This document shows positions 43,492 to 50,921 of a DNA stretch of 64,000 bases, one piece after another. The translations under genes and the position numbers were made by a program. The stretch spans positions 1-64,000 of the forward strand of contig NZ_SSOB01000003.1 of assembly GCF_004801405.1 (NCBI RefSeq), written 5' to 3'. This DNA is from Cohnella fermenti (GTDB lineage Bacteria > Bacillota > Bacilli > Paenibacillales > Paenibacillaceae). A model generated the notes under the pieces. That model did not search any database. It had not been told where the DNA came from and saw nothing but the letters and a program-made list of their open reading frames with translations. Within the stretch, counting starts at the first letter, position 1; every line of letters begins with the position of its first letter.

Positions 43492-44640
43492 ATGTTTAAA
43501 TCGACGGTTGCTCTGCTTGCCCTCTCGAGTGTCCTTGCCTTGTCCGCATGCGGCAATTCTTCCAACGGGACGAACAACGGAACAAACAACGCAGCGAGCG
43601 GCTCCGGCGTGATCCAGGACGGCACGTCCAAGATGCTGGAGCAAATCAAGCAATTGCAGGATGTGATTGCCAAGCAGGACGCCGACGGAGTCAAGGAGCT
43701 GGGCAAGACGATCAACGATACCTGGCTGTCGTACGAGAATACGGTTCGCCAGACATTCCCGCTGGAATACACGGACGTGGAGAAGTACGAGATGCCGATC
43801 TTCTCCGCCTCCGCTTACGACAAGATCGACTTCGCCGCGCTGGCACAGAATGCGCAAGGCTTGATCGACGCCTTGACGACGCTGCAGAACGCGAAGCCGT
43901 CCACGGCAAGCTCGTCCGAGCTGCTGCTTGAAGCCGTTAAGAAGTACGAGCAATACGTCGTCGATCAGACCGACAAGCTGACGGCTCAGACGCAAGTGTT
44001 CGTCGACGCGGTCAAGGCCGGAGACATCGATGCGGCGAAGGCCGAGTACGTGAAGGCGCGGGTGTTCTACGAGAGCATCGAGCCGATCGCCGAGAGCTTC
44101 GGCGATCTCGACCCCAAGATCGACGCCCGCCTCGCCGATGTGGACGACCCGAGCGCCTGGACCGGCTTCCACGAGATCGAGAAGGCGCTCTGGGTCGACA
44201 ACTCGCTCGCCGGCCAGGCTGCGTTCGCCGATCAACTGATCGCCGATGTCAAGGCGCTGCAAGCGGAAGTCGGCAAGCTGACCCTGGAGCCGAAGACGGT
44301 TGTCGCCGGCGCGATGGAGCTGCTCAACGAGGCGGCGACGTCGAAGATTACGGGCGAGGAAGAGCTGTACTCCCACATCGACCTCGTCGACCTCGCGGCC
44401 AACGTGGACGGCTCGAAGACGGTGTACCTGTCCATTATTCCGGCCTTGAACGAGAACAACAACGAGCTGGCCGACAAGCTCGACAGCGCGTTCCAGTCCA
44501 TGGAGCAACTTCTTGCGGGTTATGTCAAGGAAGGGCAATACGTGCTCTATACCGAACTGACGACGGAGCAAATCCGCGAGATCAGCGATCAGCTCGGCAC
44601 GTTGTCCGACCTGATGTCGCAGACCGCCGCCATTCTCTAA
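43492..44640 (+). CDS. efeO: EfeO/EfeM-type M75 lipoprotein
   Basis: Iron-uptake lipoprotein, 382 residues. The signal peptide has the lipobox LALSACG (Cys near residue 20) and an Asn/Gly/Thr linker. A small helical domain (about 45-115) precedes the imelysin/M75 domain (about 125-375) with the HXXE motif in GFHEIEKALW near 225. The N-terminal cupredoxin domain of Enterobacteriaceae EfeO is absent, so it is the EfeM-like short form usual in Bacillota. It is thought to bind iron delivered by EfeB and pass it to EfeU. GGAGG lies ten bases before ATG 43492, and it is 48 bases after efeU. Confidence 0.9.
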   Translation: MFKSTVALLALSSVLALSACGNSSNGTNNGTNNAASGSGVIQDGTSKMLEQIKQLQDVIAKQDADGVKELGKTINDTWLSYENTVRQTFPLEYTDVEKYEMPIFSASAYDKIDFAALAQNAQGLIDALTTLQNAKPSTASSSELLLEAVKKYEQYVVDQTDKLTAQTQVFVDAVKAGDIDAAKAEYVKARVFYESIEPIAESFGDLDPKIDARLADVDDPSAWTGFHEIEKALWVDNSLAGQAAFADQLIADVKALQAEVGKLTLEPKTVVAGAMELLNEAATSKITGEEELYSHIDLVDLAANVDGSKTVYLSIIPALNENNNELADKLDSAFQSMEQLLAGYVKEGQYVLYTELTTEQIREISDQLGTLSDLMSQTAAIL

Positions 44641-44655
44641 GCGGAGGCCGCGCAG

Positions 44656-45888
44656 ATGGAATCGAGACCCGGGATGTCCCGCAAGGAATTCCTGAAGTTG
44701 TCCGCGGCGGCCGGCGCGGGATTGGCGCTGGGCGCTTCGGGGCTCGGCGCGATTGTGGAGATGACGAAGCTCTCCGGGTCCGCCGCGCCCTCATCGCCCT
44801 CATCGGCCGACCCGAAGGACGGGATCGTGCCTTTCTATGACAAGCATCAAGCCGGCATTGTGACCCCGCAGCAGACGTACTTGTATCTGGCGGCTTTCCG
44901 CGTGACCACGCAAAGCAAGTCGGACTTGATCCTTATGCTGAAGGATTGGACCAAGTTCTGCGATTTGAGTGCGGCGGGCGGCACCATGAAGCTCAGCGAC
45001 AGCGCTCTTGTGCCGCCGACGGATACGGGGGAGACGCTGGATCTGCCGCCTGCGCGGCTGACGGTAACGTTCGGCTTCGGCCCTTCCTTCTTCGGCAACG
45101 GCGCCTTCGGCCTCTCCAAGCTGACCCCGCGGCACTTGCAGGACATTCCTCGTATGCCGCGGGACAATCTGGATTCGTCGATCTCCGGAGGGGACATCTG
45201 CGCTCAGGTTTGCGCGGACGATCAACAGGTCGCTTTTCACGCGGTGAGGAACTTGATTCGCTTGTCGACCGGCAAAGCCTCGTTAAAGTGGATGCAAGAA
45301 GGCTTCGCCAGCGGCACTCCGGGGAAGACGCCGCGGAATCTGTTCGGCTTCAAGGACGGCACGGCGAATCAACTGCACGATTCCCCCGCCGGTTACGATC
45401 AGGTCGTGTGGGCGGGCAGCGACGAGCCGGAATGGATGCAGGGAGGCTCTTACCTGGCTTATCGGAAAATCCAGATGAAGATCGAGAGCTGGGATCGCAC
45501 CTCGCTGGCGGATCAGGAGGCTACCTTCGGCCGCAAGAAGGTGTCCGGAGCGGCGTTCGGCGTTTCGGGGGAGTTCGACACGTTCGACGCAGCGAAGCTG
45601 CCGACGGATTCGCATGTGCGATTGGCCAAGCAGACCGGACAGCTTATTCATCGGCGCGCCTATTCCTATACGGACAAGGTCGATCCGCGAACCGGCAATG
45701 TCGACGCGGGGCTGCTGTTCATCAGCTACCAGCGCAACCCGGATCAACAATTCCTGCCCATGCTGCGCTTGATGCAGAGCAGCGATGCCTTGAACAGCTA
45801 CGTTGCCCATGTCGGCAGCGCCATGTTCGCCTGCCCTGCGGGGCTGAGCGCAGGCCGCTATATCGGCCAATCCATTCTGGAAGCGTAG
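44656..45888 (+). CDS. efeB: DyP-type haem peroxidase EfeB
   Basis: Deferrochelatase/peroxidase of the DyP family, 410 residues. The N-terminal MSRKEFLKLSAAAGAGLALG resembles a Tat signal (consensus S-R-R-x-F-L-K), but the second Arg is Lys. The DyP fold has the diagnostic GFKDGTAN (GxxDG) near residue 231 with the catalytic Asp, VWAGSDEPEWMQGGSYLAYR near 250-270, and the proximal haem His probably in DSHVRLAK near 317. The C terminus has FISYQRNPDQQFLPML. EfeB is exported folded and either oxidises ferrous iron or removes iron from haem. GGAGGCCGCAG precedes ATG 44656, only 15 bases after efeO. Confidence 0.9.
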   Translation: MESRPGMSRKEFLKLSAAAGAGLALGASGLGAIVEMTKLSGSAAPSSPSSADPKDGIVPFYDKHQAGIVTPQQTYLYLAAFRVTTQSKSDLILMLKDWTKFCDLSAAGGTMKLSDSALVPPTDTGETLDLPPARLTVTFGFGPSFFGNGAFGLSKLTPRHLQDIPRMPRDNLDSSISGGDICAQVCADDQQVAFHAVRNLIRLSTGKASLKWMQEGFASGTPGKTPRNLFGFKDGTANQLHDSPAGYDQVVWAGSDEPEWMQGGSYLAYRKIQMKIESWDRTSLADQEATFGRKKVSGAAFGVSGEFDTFDAAKLPTDSHVRLAKQTGQLIHRRAYSYTDKVDPRTGNVDAGLLFISYQRNPDQQFLPMLRLMQSSDALNSYVAHVGSAMFACPAGLSAGRYIGQSILEA

Positions 45889-45911
45889 GCTGTATATCCG
45901 GCACCGTATAA

Positions 45912-45948
45912 GCCCCTCTGTCAAGCTTCCATGCTTCGGCGGAGGGGC
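45912..45948 (+). terminator. Terminator-like hairpin after efeB
   Basis: GCCCCTC (45912-45918) pairs with GAGGGGC (45942-45948) across a 23-base loop, 24 bases after the efeB stop. The following CTGCTT is a weak U-tract. Confidence 0.55.
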
Positions 45949-46024
45949 CTGCTTCATCCCGGCCGGTCGCTGTCTCTCCCGGCCGGCGCGGCCGATAGTG
46001 CGGCGGAAGCCACGGGCGCATCGG

Positions 46025-46210
46025 GTTTTATGTGAAAATTCACATTCGAGCGGCTCGGTAACGGGGACTTTGCGCGATTTTATGCGAAAAACCACATTCA
46101 TAGGCGATTTTCCGGATCGAGTTGCCGTATGTATGCGAAAAATCGCATAAAACGCCGCAATTCCCTCCGATTCAAGCCGACGAATGCGAAAAATCGCATA
46201 AAATCGCAAC
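46025..46210 (+). repeat. 51-bp tandem repeat array T5 (about 3.5 units)
   Basis: The TATGCG/TGTGAA core recurs at about 46030, 46081, 46132 and 46183, each step 51 bp. The last two units contain the hairpins TATGCGAAAAATCGCATA (46132-46149) and AATGCGAAAAATCGCATA (46183-46200), with a 6-7-bp stem and AAAA loop. The first unit matches array T4 closely. It lies between efeB and the Fur-family gene, 70 bp upstream of the latter's start. Confidence 0.88.
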
Positions 46211-46281
46211 AGTCGTCCGACAAGGGGCGGTTCGCCAATCCGGCCGTTCGTGGTCGGTTATGTCGGTCACAAGGAGTGAGG

Positions 46282-46785
46282 ATGAACATGTCGATCTCGG
46301 AACCATTATCCGATCTTTGTCATCGTATCGAGCAAATGGGAATTCGGGTCACTTCTCAAAGAAAAGCGATTATTCATTTATTGCTGCAGTATCGGGGCAA
46401 GCACGTCACGGCGGATGATATGGTGGCGGTGTTCAAACGCAAACCGGGGGTGGTCGGACGCGCGACCGTATATCGAACCTTGGAGCTGTTAGCGGACCGT
46501 CAAGTCATTGACAAGCATCATTTCGATAACGAGGTCGCAAGGTATGAGCTTCGCGAGCCGGATCAGAAGCATGCCTATCACCAACTGCTGTGCAGCCGGT
46601 GCAAACAAGCGAGAACGATCAAGGAGGATTGGCTGGGAGAGCTGGAAGAACGGATCGAACAAATTCACGGTTTCCGGGTTCTGGATCACCATTTAATCTT
46701 TATTGGTCGGTATAATAATAGTTGCGATGATGCTAGCAGGTCTATGGCGCCCCGGAGGTCGTGTTCATGTACACCGTTCACTTAG
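46282..46785 (+). CDS. Fur-family transcriptional regulator with atypical C terminus
   Basis: Ferric-uptake-regulator family protein, 167 residues from ATG 46282 (AAGGAGTGAGG upstream). The winged helix has GIRVTSQRKAIIHLLLQYRG near 20 and VGRATVYRTLELLADRQVID near 60-80. The metal region keeps KHAYHQLLCSRC (one CXXC) near 105-115, but the second CXXC, which completes the structural zinc site in Fur and PerR, is missing: after HHLIFIGRYNNSC the sequence becomes RRSCSC-like and overlaps the next gene. Either it binds zinc differently or the 3' end has drifted. Adjacent efe genes suggest control of iron uptake. The frame stays open upstream through the repeat array, but that part is not credible protein. 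Confidence 0.83.
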   Translation: MNMSISEPLSDLCHRIEQMGIRVTSQRKAIIHLLLQYRGKHVTADDMVAVFKRKPGVVGRATVYRTLELLADRQVIDKHHFDNEVARYELREPDQKHAYHQLLCSRCKQARTIKEDWLGELEERIEQIHGFRVLDHHLIFIGRYNNSCDDASRSMAPRRSCSCTPFT

Positions 46786-47438
46786 TCGAAGACGAGGACA
46801 AATTAAATCATCTGCTGAAGATTTATTTGGAGAAGGAAGGGTACTGCGTCGTCTCCTTCCATGACGGGGAATCCGCCATGCAAGCGATCGCGAAGCAGCC
46901 GGAGCTGTGGATTCTGGACATCATGCTGCCCGACATCGACGGCTATCAGTTGATCAAGGCGATCAAGGAGTCGAATCCGCTGACGCCCGTCATCTTCATG
47001 TCGGCAAGAAATCAGGAGCTGGACCGCGTCGTCGGCTTGGAGCTCGGCAGCGACGATTACTTGTCGAAGCCCTTCCTGCCGAGGGAGCTGGTTATCCGCA
47101 CGAACAATCTCATGCAGCGATTGTACGGCAGCAAGGACGAGGTTCCTTCCGTTGCCCATCTGGAGGGCTACGCCGTGGATCGCAAGCAGCGGGCCGTGTT
47201 CGACGGCACGCTCAAGATCGTGCTGACCAATAAGGAATTCGTGCTGCTGCTCTACTTTATCGAGAATCGGAATACGGTCGTGACCCGGGAGCAAATTCTC
47301 GAGAAAGTGTGGGGGGACAACTACTTCGGATCGGATCGCGTCGTCGACGATACGATCCGGAGATTGAGGAAGAAGCTGCCCCGAATCAACATTGAGACGA
47401 TCTACGGATTCGGGTACAAGCTCGAGGTGTCCGGATGA
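46767..47438 (+). CDS. OmpR/PhoB-family response regulator
   Basis: Response regulator, 223 residues. Receiver: VEDEDKLNH, phospho-Asp in LWILDIMLPDIDGY near residue 51, Thr/Ser in FMSARNQ and Lys in YLSKPFLP. The winged-helix effector (about 125-222) has VLTNKEFVLLLYFIENRNTV, VTREQILEKVWG and VDDTIRRLRKKLP. ATG 46767 is chosen because GGAGG lies eight bases before it; GTG 46761 would be too close. It overlaps the 3' end of the Fur-family gene by 19 bases and the kinase gene by four, so the three are probably co-transcribed. Confidence 0.92.
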   Translation: MYTVHLVEDEDKLNHLLKIYLEKEGYCVVSFHDGESAMQAIAKQPELWILDIMLPDIDGYQLIKAIKESNPLTPVIFMSARNQELDRVVGLELGSDDYLSKPFLPRELVIRTNNLMQRLYGSKDEVPSVAHLEGYAVDRKQRAVFDGTLKIVLTNKEFVLLLYFIENRNTVVTREQILEKVWGDNYFGSDRVVDDTIRRLRKKLPRINIETIYGFGYKLEVSG

Positions 47439-48784
47439 AGTTCAAGTCCCTGACGCTCCGAATCTGGGTCATGATCTCGGGGTTTATATGCGCGGTTGTG
47501 CTCGCCTTCCTGATCGTCTTCGCGCTGGTTCTTAAAGACAATGACGAAGAAGGCTCCCGCCATCTCTTTGCGTTTATGCATTCGGTCGTGCTGAACGATG
47601 TACAGGGGATAACGTCGAAGGGCGATCTGCTCGGTTCGATCGAGCGGGAGAACATTACCCACTTCCTCTATAATCGGCAAGATGGCGAACGCACTTACAT
47701 TACCGGCCATAACAGCAGGATCGCCGATTCGCTGATTCCGAAGGGGATGGCCCTCGCCGCAGGCGGCGACACCCCGGTTTATACGCAGCGAATCGATCGC
47801 CGATCCTACCTCGTACAGATCAGCCGCGCCGATGCTCAATCCTATTTGTTCTCCTACCGGCCGCTCGCGTTCAATGAAGACATGAAGCAGATTATCTTCG
47901 CGGGAATTGTTATTATTCTGCTCAGTCTGCCGATCTCCAAGCTCATCGCCACCCGCATCGGCAAGCCGCTAAGGCAATTGGAAGCCTATACGAAGCGAAT
48001 CGCCGACAAGGACTGGGGCAGCGAGCTGGCCATCGAACGGGAAGACGAGATCGGCAGGCTGGCCGACTCGATGAAGGCAATGAAGGAAGCGCTGAGGATC
48101 GCGGATGAGGAGGAACGGAAGTTCCTGCAGAGCATCTCGCACGACTTGAAGACGCCCGTCATGATCATCTCAAGTTATGCCCAGGCGATGATAGACGGGA
48201 TGTACGAGGGCCCCTCCGAAGAGCCTTCCTTGATTATCAAGGCGGAAGCGGACCGCCTCGAGCGGAAAATCAAACAGATCTTATACCTGAATACGCTCGA
48301 CTACATGCTGGAGAACGATAAGCTGAGCGAGGACGTGCTGCTGGACAAGCTGCTCTCCTACCTCGTTGCGAACTTCAAAGCCGTCGCTCCTCGATTGACT
48401 TGGGAATTGCAGCTCGAATCGCGCCCTGCGGCCATGTCGGGCAATCCCGATCGCATTCGGGTCTCTATCGAGAATATATTGGACAATCAGCTCCGGTTCG
48501 CGAGCAAGACCGTCCAAGTCGCACTCCGCGAGGCGGGCCCGTTCTGGATAATCGAGATCCGCAACGACGGCCCGCTCTTGTCGGAGGACGATCGGGACCA
48601 ACTGTTCAAGTCGTTCTATAAAGGCGCCAAAGGCAACTTCGGGTTGGGCTTAAGCATCTCGAGGAAGATCGCGGACTTCTACGGCGGGACGATCGAGGCC
48701 CGCAATGAGGGCGGCCGCGTGTGCTTCGCGATTCGGTATCCCAAGCAAGGCGGCGGCAGCTACCTGCCGCGCTTGCCGCGCTGA
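47435..48784 (+). CDS. Sensor histidine kinase (HisKA class)
   Basis: Membrane kinase, 449 residues, partner of the preceding OmpR-type regulator (ATGA overlap). TM1 at about 10-32 (ICAVVLAFLIVFALVL), an extracytoplasmic sensor at about 35-150, TM2 at about 152-172 (IIFAGIVIILLSLPISKLIA), HAMP at about 172-225. The phospho-His is in SISHDLKTPVMII near 231. The ATPase is somewhat reduced: N-box SIENILDNQLRFA near 345, IRNDGPLLSEDDRDQLFKSF near 370 and GNFGLGLSISRKIADFYGG near 397. The signal is unknown; proximity to efe and Fur genes hints at a metal or envelope cue. Confidence 0.92.
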   Translation: MKFKSLTLRIWVMISGFICAVVLAFLIVFALVLKDNDEEGSRHLFAFMHSVVLNDVQGITSKGDLLGSIERENITHFLYNRQDGERTYITGHNSRIADSLIPKGMALAAGGDTPVYTQRIDRRSYLVQISRADAQSYLFSYRPLAFNEDMKQIIFAGIVIILLSLPISKLIATRIGKPLRQLEAYTKRIADKDWGSELAIEREDEIGRLADSMKAMKEALRIADEEERKFLQSISHDLKTPVMIISSYAQAMIDGMYEGPSEEPSLIIKAEADRLERKIKQILYLNTLDYMLENDKLSEDVLLDKLLSYLVANFKAVAPRLTWELQLESRPAAMSGNPDRIRVSIENILDNQLRFASKTVQVALREAGPFWIIEIRNDGPLLSEDDRDQLFKSFYKGAKGNFGLGLSISRKIADFYGGTIEARNEGGRVCFAIRYPKQGGGSYLPRLPR

Positions 48785-48948
48785 ATAAACCGGCTCAGGA
48801 ACAAGCAGAACGGCGTGGAGTCCAGATCGATCACTCCGTTCATGTCGCTGAGCGCGTAGACGAGCAGGAACGGAAGCAGACCGATGGCGAGCACCGCGAT
48901 GACCATGCCGAGCGTGATACTGCGAACGATGCGGCCCCATGCGATCAT
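48760..48948 (-). CDS. Small membrane protein of unknown function
   Basis: A 62-residue protein from ATG 48948, with AGGAGG eight bases upstream. It has an amphipathic start (MIAWGRIVRSIT), one long hydrophobic segment at about residues 13-35 (LGMVIAVLAIGLLPFLLVYA), an acidic central loop (DMNGVIDLDS) and a basic C terminus (RFIQRGKRGR). Its 3' end overlaps the convergent kinase gene by 25 bases. I do not recognise the family. The good ribosome site and protein-like composition make it likely to be real. Confidence 0.6.
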   Translation of the reverse strand: MIAWGRIVRSITLGMVIAVLAIGLLPFLLVYALSDMNGVIDLDSTPFCLFLSRFIQRGKRGR

Positions 48949-49007
48949 GAGGCTCACCTCCTCTTCCTCCGATTAATAGCAAACCGTGCGCAGACGCGCA
49001 AGCGAAG

Positions 49008-49043
49008 AAGCGATCGCCTCCCGGACCGGGGGGACGATCGCTT
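49008..49043 (-). terminator. Terminator downstream of yhbH
   Basis: AAGCGATCG (49008-49016) and CGATCGCTT (49035-49043) form a perfect 9-bp stem extended by CTCCC/GGGGG pairs. It begins 11 bases past the yhbH stop on the minus strand. Confidence 0.7.
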
Positions 49044-49053
49044 TTGCTTCATT

Positions 49054-50199
49054 TTACCCTACGGCTTCCCTCTTCTTGAAGAACGTCTTGAGGGCGCTGT
49101 AGATCTCGGTCTTCTCCTTGATGACGTGGTACAGGAACTGCTGGTGCTCCAGATGCTTGTAAGCGGACATGAGCGTGCTGGAGCGGTTGTACTGATTAAC
49201 TTCCCCATAGCCGAAAATATTCGCAACATTCAGAATTTCCTTGATAAGCCGAACGCAGCGTTCGTTGTCGCTTGTCAGGTTGTCGCCGTCGGAGAAGTGG
49301 AACGGATAGATGTTGTAGAGGGACGGGGGGTAACGGCTGTCGATGATCTCGAGCGCCTTGATGTAGGCGGACGAGCAGATCGTTCCGCCGCTCTCGCCGC
49401 GTGTGAAGAACTCCTCTTCGGTCACTTCCTTGGCTTCCGTATGGTGCGCGATGAACACGATCTCCACTTTCTCATACTGCCGCCTTAAGAACCTCGTCAT
49501 CCAGAAGAAGAACGAGCGCGCACAGTACTTCTCGAAGGAGCCCATCGATCCGGACGTGTCCATCATCGCAATGATAACGGCGCTGTTCTGCGGCTTCACG
49601 ATATCCTCCCACGTCTTGAAGCGCAGATCGTCGGGGGAGATGCCGGCAATCAAGGGGCGGCCCTCGCGGGAGTTGCGGCGCAGGTTCTCGAGAATCGTCC
49701 GCTTCTTGTCGATGTTGGACATGATGCCCTTGCGGCGAACGTCGGTGAAGCGAACGTCCGTCGTCTCGATCTCCTGCTTCTCCTTGCGCTTCATGTAAGG
49801 CAATTCGAGCTCCTCGAACAGAAGATTCTCCAGCTCGGCGATGGAGATCTCCGCTTCGACCACGTCGTCGCCCGGCTGGTCGCCGGCCCCTTCCCCCTTG
49901 CCGCTGCCGCTCTGCGGATCGGTTCCGAGAATGTCGCCGACCTGGCTGTCCCCGTCGCCTTGCCCGACGTGCTTGCGCTTGCCGTTGTTATAGATGAAGC
50001 GATACTCTTCCATGCTGCGAATAGGGATCTTGATAATCTGTTTCCCGTCCGAGAGGACGATGTTCTCTTCCGACAGCAGGTCGGGCAGATTCTGTTTGAT
50101 CGCCTCGCGAACCTTCTGCTGATGCCGCGACTGATCCTGGTATCCCTTGCGATGCAGTGACCAGTCTTCGCGCGACAGGATGAATGCCGGTTCAGTCAT
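49054..50199 (-). CDS. yhbH: YhbH-type sporulation protein (DUF444)
   Basis: DUF444/YeaH-YhbH family, 381 residues, the usual length. The N terminus [20 protein letters not shown] is characteristic, followed by an acidic/Gly linker (about 85-110). A von Willebrand A-like domain holds the MIDAS motif MMDTSGSMG near residue 218, with [11 protein letters not shown] near 255, [11 protein letters not shown] near 275 and [13 protein letters not shown] near 303. In Bacillus yhbH is expressed in sporulation and co-operates with the kinase PrkA and SpoVR-like proteins. AAAGGTGG precedes ATG 50199. prkA and spoVR are not in the window. Confidence 0.94.
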   Translation of the reverse strand: MTEPAFILSREDWSLHRKGYQDQSRHQQKVREAIKQNLPDLLSEENIVLSDGKQIIKIPIRSMEEYRFIYNNGKRKHVGQGDGDSQVGDILGTDPQSGSGKGEGAGDQPGDDVVEAEISIAELENLLFEELELPYMKRKEKQEIETTDVRFTDVRRKGIMSNIDKKRTILENLRRNSREGRPLIAGISPDDLRFKTWEDIVKPQNSAVIIAMMDTSGSMGSFEKYCARSFFFWMTRFLRRQYEKVEIVFIAHHTEAKEVTEEEFFTRGESGGTICSSAYIKALEIIDSRYPPSLYNIYPFHFSDGDNLTSDNERCVRLIKEILNVANIFGYGEVNQYNRSSTLMSAYKHLEHQQFLYHVIKEKTEIYSALKTFFKKREAVG

Positions 50200-50224
50200 G
50201 GCGCGGACACCACCTTTATTAAGC

Positions 50225-50279
50225 GTGTGTGTTCATCGTGTGTGTTCATCGTGTGGTATTCAAATCGTGTGTTATTCAA
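50225..50279. repeat. Short degenerate tandem repeats in the yhbH promoter region
   Basis: GTGTGTGTTCATC is repeated exactly at 50225 and 50238, followed by related GTGTGGTATTCAAATC and GTGTGTTATTCAAT. The remainder up to the DUF423 gene (253 bp in all) holds no gene. Confidence 0.7.
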
Positions 50280-50452
50280 TATATTCTAGATTCGATAAAC
50301 GATGTGTGCGATTTTTCTAAGCTGTGATTCCGATCATAATATTGGGGCATTCGGATGGAATAATTGTCCGATTTCGGTCATGGCGCGGATAGGGGGAAAA
50401 AGGGTATGATGAGATCAGTTCACCACGAATTGCCACTTAAGGAGGATTCCCA

Positions 50453-50827
50453 TTGGTAAGAAAGTATGCGATGACCGGGGCCGCCATAGCGCTGCTGGCC
50501 GTCATCTTCGGGGCATTCGGCGCCCACATGCTCAAGGAGACGCTCTCGGAAGACGATCTGAAGACGTTCGAGACGGGCGTTCGATACCAGATGTATCACG
50601 GCCTCGGGATCTTGCTGGTCGCTCTGCTGGCGGACCGGTTCGGTTCGGGCAAGAGCATGCTGTGGGCGGGCAGATTGCTGCTGCTCGGCGTCATTCTGTT
50701 CTCCGGCAGCTTGTACGGCTTGTCGCTGACGGGCCTCGCCTTCTTCGGGCCGATCACTCCGCTCGGGGGCGTGTCCCTTATCGCCGGTTGGCTCTGCCTT
50801 ATTCTGGCGATTCGCCGTCCGGAATAG
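50453..50827 (+). CDS. DUF423 family membrane protein (YwdK-like)
   Basis: Small integral membrane protein, 124 residues, DUF423. Four membrane helices are predicted, with the family signature GAFGAHMLKETLSEDDLKTF at about residues 21-40 and YQMYHGLGILLVALL at about 47-60. TTG 50453 is preceded by AAGGAGG at a normal distance. Its function is not known. It is a single gene in front of the c-di-GMP gene; the 94-base gap has no terminator that I recognise. Confidence 0.9.
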   Translation: MVRKYAMTGAAIALLAVIFGAFGAHMLKETLSEDDLKTFETGVRYQMYHGLGILLVALLADRFGSGKSMLWAGRLLLLGVILFSGSLYGLSLTGLAFFGPITPLGGVSLIAGWLCLILAIRRPE

Positions 50828-50921
50828 GTAGAAAAAGGTAGGAAAATGTCGAAAATTGCTATATAATGAATATCGCACATCATTTGTCATGTTTCCCAGA
50901 CGGGAGGAAGGACGTAGCATT

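Noticed and set aside
46129-46281. Longer N terminus for the Fur-family protein
   Set aside because: The extension translates the T5 repeat (YAKNRIK-like pieces). AAGGAGTGAGG directly before ATG 46282 marks the real start.
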